Assembly: GCA_023430945.1 (NCBI GenBank)
Contig: JAEYYE010000319.1
Location: 1-8,105 of the forward strand
Length of the DNA stretch: 8,105 nt
From: Bacteroidota bacterium
GTDB taxonomy: Bacteria; Bacteroidota; Bacteroidia; Flavobacteriales_F; PHOS-HE28
Reading direction: 5' to 3'
Position numbers and translations under genes: made by a program. Below are positions 6,666 to 8,105 of the stretch, piece after piece (within the stretch, counting starts at the first letter, position 1; each line of letters begins with the position of its first letter). The notes beneath the pieces are model-generated. The model ran no database searches. It was given only the letters and a program-made list of their open reading frames with translations, and was not told where the DNA came from.

Positions 6666-7788
6666 CCTCGGTGGTGGTGTGAAGTGGACGTTCGTTCGGT
6701 ATCAATTCCTCCAGGTCCACGAAACTGCGGCCCGATGGGATATTCTCTTTCAACATGATCCTGCGGACGACATCCGCTGCGGCTGCACCGCCGAGCGTGA
6801 CGCCTGTGGCCAGCTGTGGCCAGGTGATCAGTTCCTTTCCGATCAGGGGCAGCGAGGATCGCAGCGATCCGCTGATCTGGTCAACGCCCACGATCGCTTT
6901 TGAGACGGACATGCGCGTGTGCTCATTGATCGGCGGCTTCAAGGTGTCCGCAGCGATGTGATCGAGCCGGCCATGGAAGATCGGCCTGCCGGGTTCCCGA
7001 TCGAACCGTTCCACATCGATCATGCCGCGATCACTGGTATCCATGATCACGGGTATGCGGTGTGATCGCGCCTTCTGCCGCGCCAGTACCTTGATGGCCA
7101 CGCTGTCGCATTCCTCGATGAGCATATCGAGCTTTCCACCATCCGTAAGGAAGGCTTCGATGTTGCCTTCGTTGACCCCTTCGGTGAAACACTTCACTTT
7201 CAGGAACGGATCGATCTCCAGGATCTCCCGCGCAACGTTCACCGCCTTGTTCACGCCCATCTGGTGAACACCGTTGCGGATCCGGTTCAGGTTGCTCAAT
7301 TCGAGCGTGTCATGATCGGCAAGCCTGATCTCACCGAAACTTCTTTCCAGGGCCATGGTAAGGCTTACGCTCTGGCCCACGGAAAGGCCGATCACGCCTA
7401 CTTTTTTCGTGGAAAGTTCGCGTTGTTGTTCACGGGTGATCTTGTTCCGGTTGCGATCGGTGCGCACCTGTATGAACTCCTCCTCATCGAGCAGGTGTAC
7501 CAGCCGCTGCGACCATGGATAGTACACCCACACACCGTATTCATCGCCCGGGATCTTTTGAAGGATCTCGTCCACGGCCGCCCGCAGTTCGTGATCGGTG
7601 AATTTATAGGAAGGGTCACGCGTGCGGATCAGCTCCTGCAATTGCACCTCGATCCTGTCGTAGCGTACTATGCGATCGTTCGATCGTAAAAGGTCCTTCA
7701 AGGCCGACCGGTCGTCCGGCTTGGACGAACGAAAAAAGGAAACCGTATGGACCTCGTCCGACCTCGTCGTATCCTTCGCCTCGCTCAT
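6634..7788 (-). CDS. E1/ThiF-like adenylating protein, Rv1355c type
   Basis: E1-like enzymes use ATP to adenylate a carboxylate, usually a ubiquitin-like C-terminus or a peptide. Numbered from this start (384 aa): a family-specific N-terminal region (1-127) with YGVWVYYPWSQRLVHLL (84-100) and RTDRNRNKIT (109-118); a Rossmann core with VGVIGLSVGQS (130-140), acidic LADHD (156-160), LSNLNRIR (164-171) including the E1-type N and R, and K181; then IEECDS (224-229), PVIMDTSDRG (246-255) and WPQLATG (323-329). These fit my memory of mycobacterial Rv1355c, but the nitroreductase part of that protein is missing. The only cysteines are C200 and C227; there is no CxxC zinc pair and no obvious catalytic cysteine, so adenylation without thioester transfer is likely. 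The ATG at 7788 leaves 138 bases to the divergent gene. An in-frame ATG at 7872, with AAAAAAAGG just upstream, would add 28 residues of unconvincing sequence. It is the first gene of the probable five-gene operon. Confidence 0.85.
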   Translation of the reverse strand: MSEAKDTTRSDEVHTVSFFRSSKPDDRSALKDLLRSNDRIVRYDRIEVQLQELIRTRDPSYKFTDHELRAAVDEILQKIPGDEYGVWVYYPWSQRLVHLLDEEEFIQVRTDRNRNKITREQQRELSTKKVGVIGLSVGQSVSLTMALERSFGEIRLADHDTLELSNLNRIRNGVHQMGVNKAVNVAREILEIDPFLKVKCFTEGVNEGNIEAFLTDGGKLDMLIEECDSVAIKVLARQKARSHRIPVIMDTSDRGMIDVERFDREPGRPIFHGRLDHIAADTLKPPINEHTRMSVSKAIVGVDQISGSLRSSLPLIGKELITWPQLATGVTLGGAAAADVVRRIMLKENIPSGRSFVDLEELIPNERPLHTTTEDESRAAANHR

Positions 7789-7926
7789 CCGGTGCCTGGG
7801 GCCGTTCGATCGTACCGTATAAGCCTCCGTCGATCTTGCGCCCCGAGCAAAATATGGGCAAATTTTCGACATGTGCAACCTTTTTTTCGTTCACTCGTAG
7901 TACCTGCCTGAATATCACAGGAACTC
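7789..7926. promoter_or_regulatory. Divergent intergenic control region
   Basis: These 138 bases separate the E1-led minus-strand operon from the divergent response-regulator gene, so they probably hold promoters for both. AT content is clearly higher at about 7848-7900 than in the genes. A run of seven Ts (7881-7887) and the A/T patch at 7849-7866 are the main features. No convincing plus-strand promoter was found. AGGA at 7919-7922 lies four bases before the ATG at 7927 and is a fair ribosome binding site for the plus-strand gene. If the E1-like protein starts at 7872 instead, the region shrinks to about 54 bases. Confidence 0.5.
7848..7879 (-). promoter_or_regulatory. Candidate Bacteroidota-type promoter for the minus-strand operon
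   Basis: On the minus strand, GTTG (7879-7876) is followed after 21 bases by TATTTTG (7854-7848). This resembles the Bacteroidota pattern of TTTG near -33 and TAnnTTTG near -7, but it is one base short in the -7 box and imperfect in the -33 box. Transcription would begin near 7840, upstream of the preferred ATG at 7788 and downstream of the alternative start at 7872, which supports the shorter protein. This is a pattern match only. Confidence 0.3.
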
Positions 7927-8105
7927 ATGGGAGAGAAAGCGATCCAAAGACCAGCCGTTGCGGTGCCCACCGTGCTCTATCTCGATGACGATGCAGGCAA
8001 CCGCCAGGCCTTCGTGGCCTCGTTCCGGCGCGATATGCGCATACTGCTGGCCGCAACTCCCGATCAGGTGTGGGAGATACTTGCGCGAGAACAGGTACAT
8101 GTGAT
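7927..8105 (+). CDS. Response regulator receiver-domain protein (5' part, cut by window edge)
   Basis: The frame is open from the ATG at 7927 to the window end (59 full codons). After about 14 leading residues comes a receiver domain: VLYLDDDAGN (residues 16-25) gives the acidic cluster and the asparagine typical of this receiver group, and FVASFRRDMRILLA follows. The frame stops before the phosphoacceptor strand, though the last residues (EQVHVI) lead straight into it. Over 45 aligned residues it shares 20 identities with the receiver of the soluble kinase encoded at 2192-3730, including an identical FRRDM. AGGA four bases before the ATG supports the start. It is transcribed away from the operon. 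It could be another receiver-kinase, a receiver with an output domain such as HD-GYP, or a stand-alone receiver; the missing C-terminus decides this. Confidence 0.85.
   Translation, partial: MGEKAIQRPAVAVPTVLYLDDDAGNRQAFVASFRRDMRILLAATPDQVWEILAREQVHV

Noticed and set aside
6803..6822. Tandem 10-base repeat (ctgtggccag twice) in the E1-like gene
   Set aside because: It encodes WPQLATG, which looks like a conserved family segment, so it is coding constraint rather than a duplication or frameshift.

Overview
The window looks like chromosomal DNA from a moderately GC-rich member of the Bacteroidota, perhaps a Flavobacteriales-type environmental lineage. The clues are weak or missing Shine-Dalgarno sequences, a secreted protein with one carboxypeptidase-regulatory-like beta domain, a 7TMR-DISM histidine kinase, and a Bacteroidota-style rather than sigma70-style promoter candidate. 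This assignment is inference. GATC is strikingly abundant on both strands: about 187 sites by hand count, against roughly 32 expected in random sequence of this length.

Layout. Positions 1-235 hold intergenic repeats. Positions 236-1318 (+) encode a PaaE-like flavin/2Fe-2S reductase. Positions 1319-1626 are non-coding and repeat-rich: a palindromic 'CCTCACCCC...GGGGTGAGG' element, an inverted copy of the repeat at the left edge of the window, and a strong hairpin that probably ends transcription between convergent genes. From 7788 down to 1627 five genes run on the minus strand with tiny gaps or overlaps: an E1/ThiF-like adenylating protein (Rv1355c type), a GNAT-fold protein resembling LuxI/FeeM acyl-amino-acid synthases (32-nt overlap with the E1 gene), a 7TMR-DISM sensor histidine kinase (37-38 nt gap), a soluble receiver-PAS-histidine kinase (4-nt ATGA overlap), and a small secreted protein (40-nt gap). 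A response-regulator gene starts divergently at 7927 (+) and runs off the right edge; its receiver domain resembles that of the soluble kinase.

How the genes may work together (inference). The E1-like and GNAT-like proteins form a plausible pair for making or modifying an acylated or amidated small molecule. The membrane kinase, with an extracytoplasmic ligand-type domain and seven membrane segments, could sense a related ligand. The soluble receiver-kinase and the divergent receiver protein could carry the signal onward. This would be an uncharacterised chemical-signalling locus. The sequence does not reveal the substrate, the ligand or the output regulator. The PaaE-like gene and its flanking repeats appear to be a separate unit.
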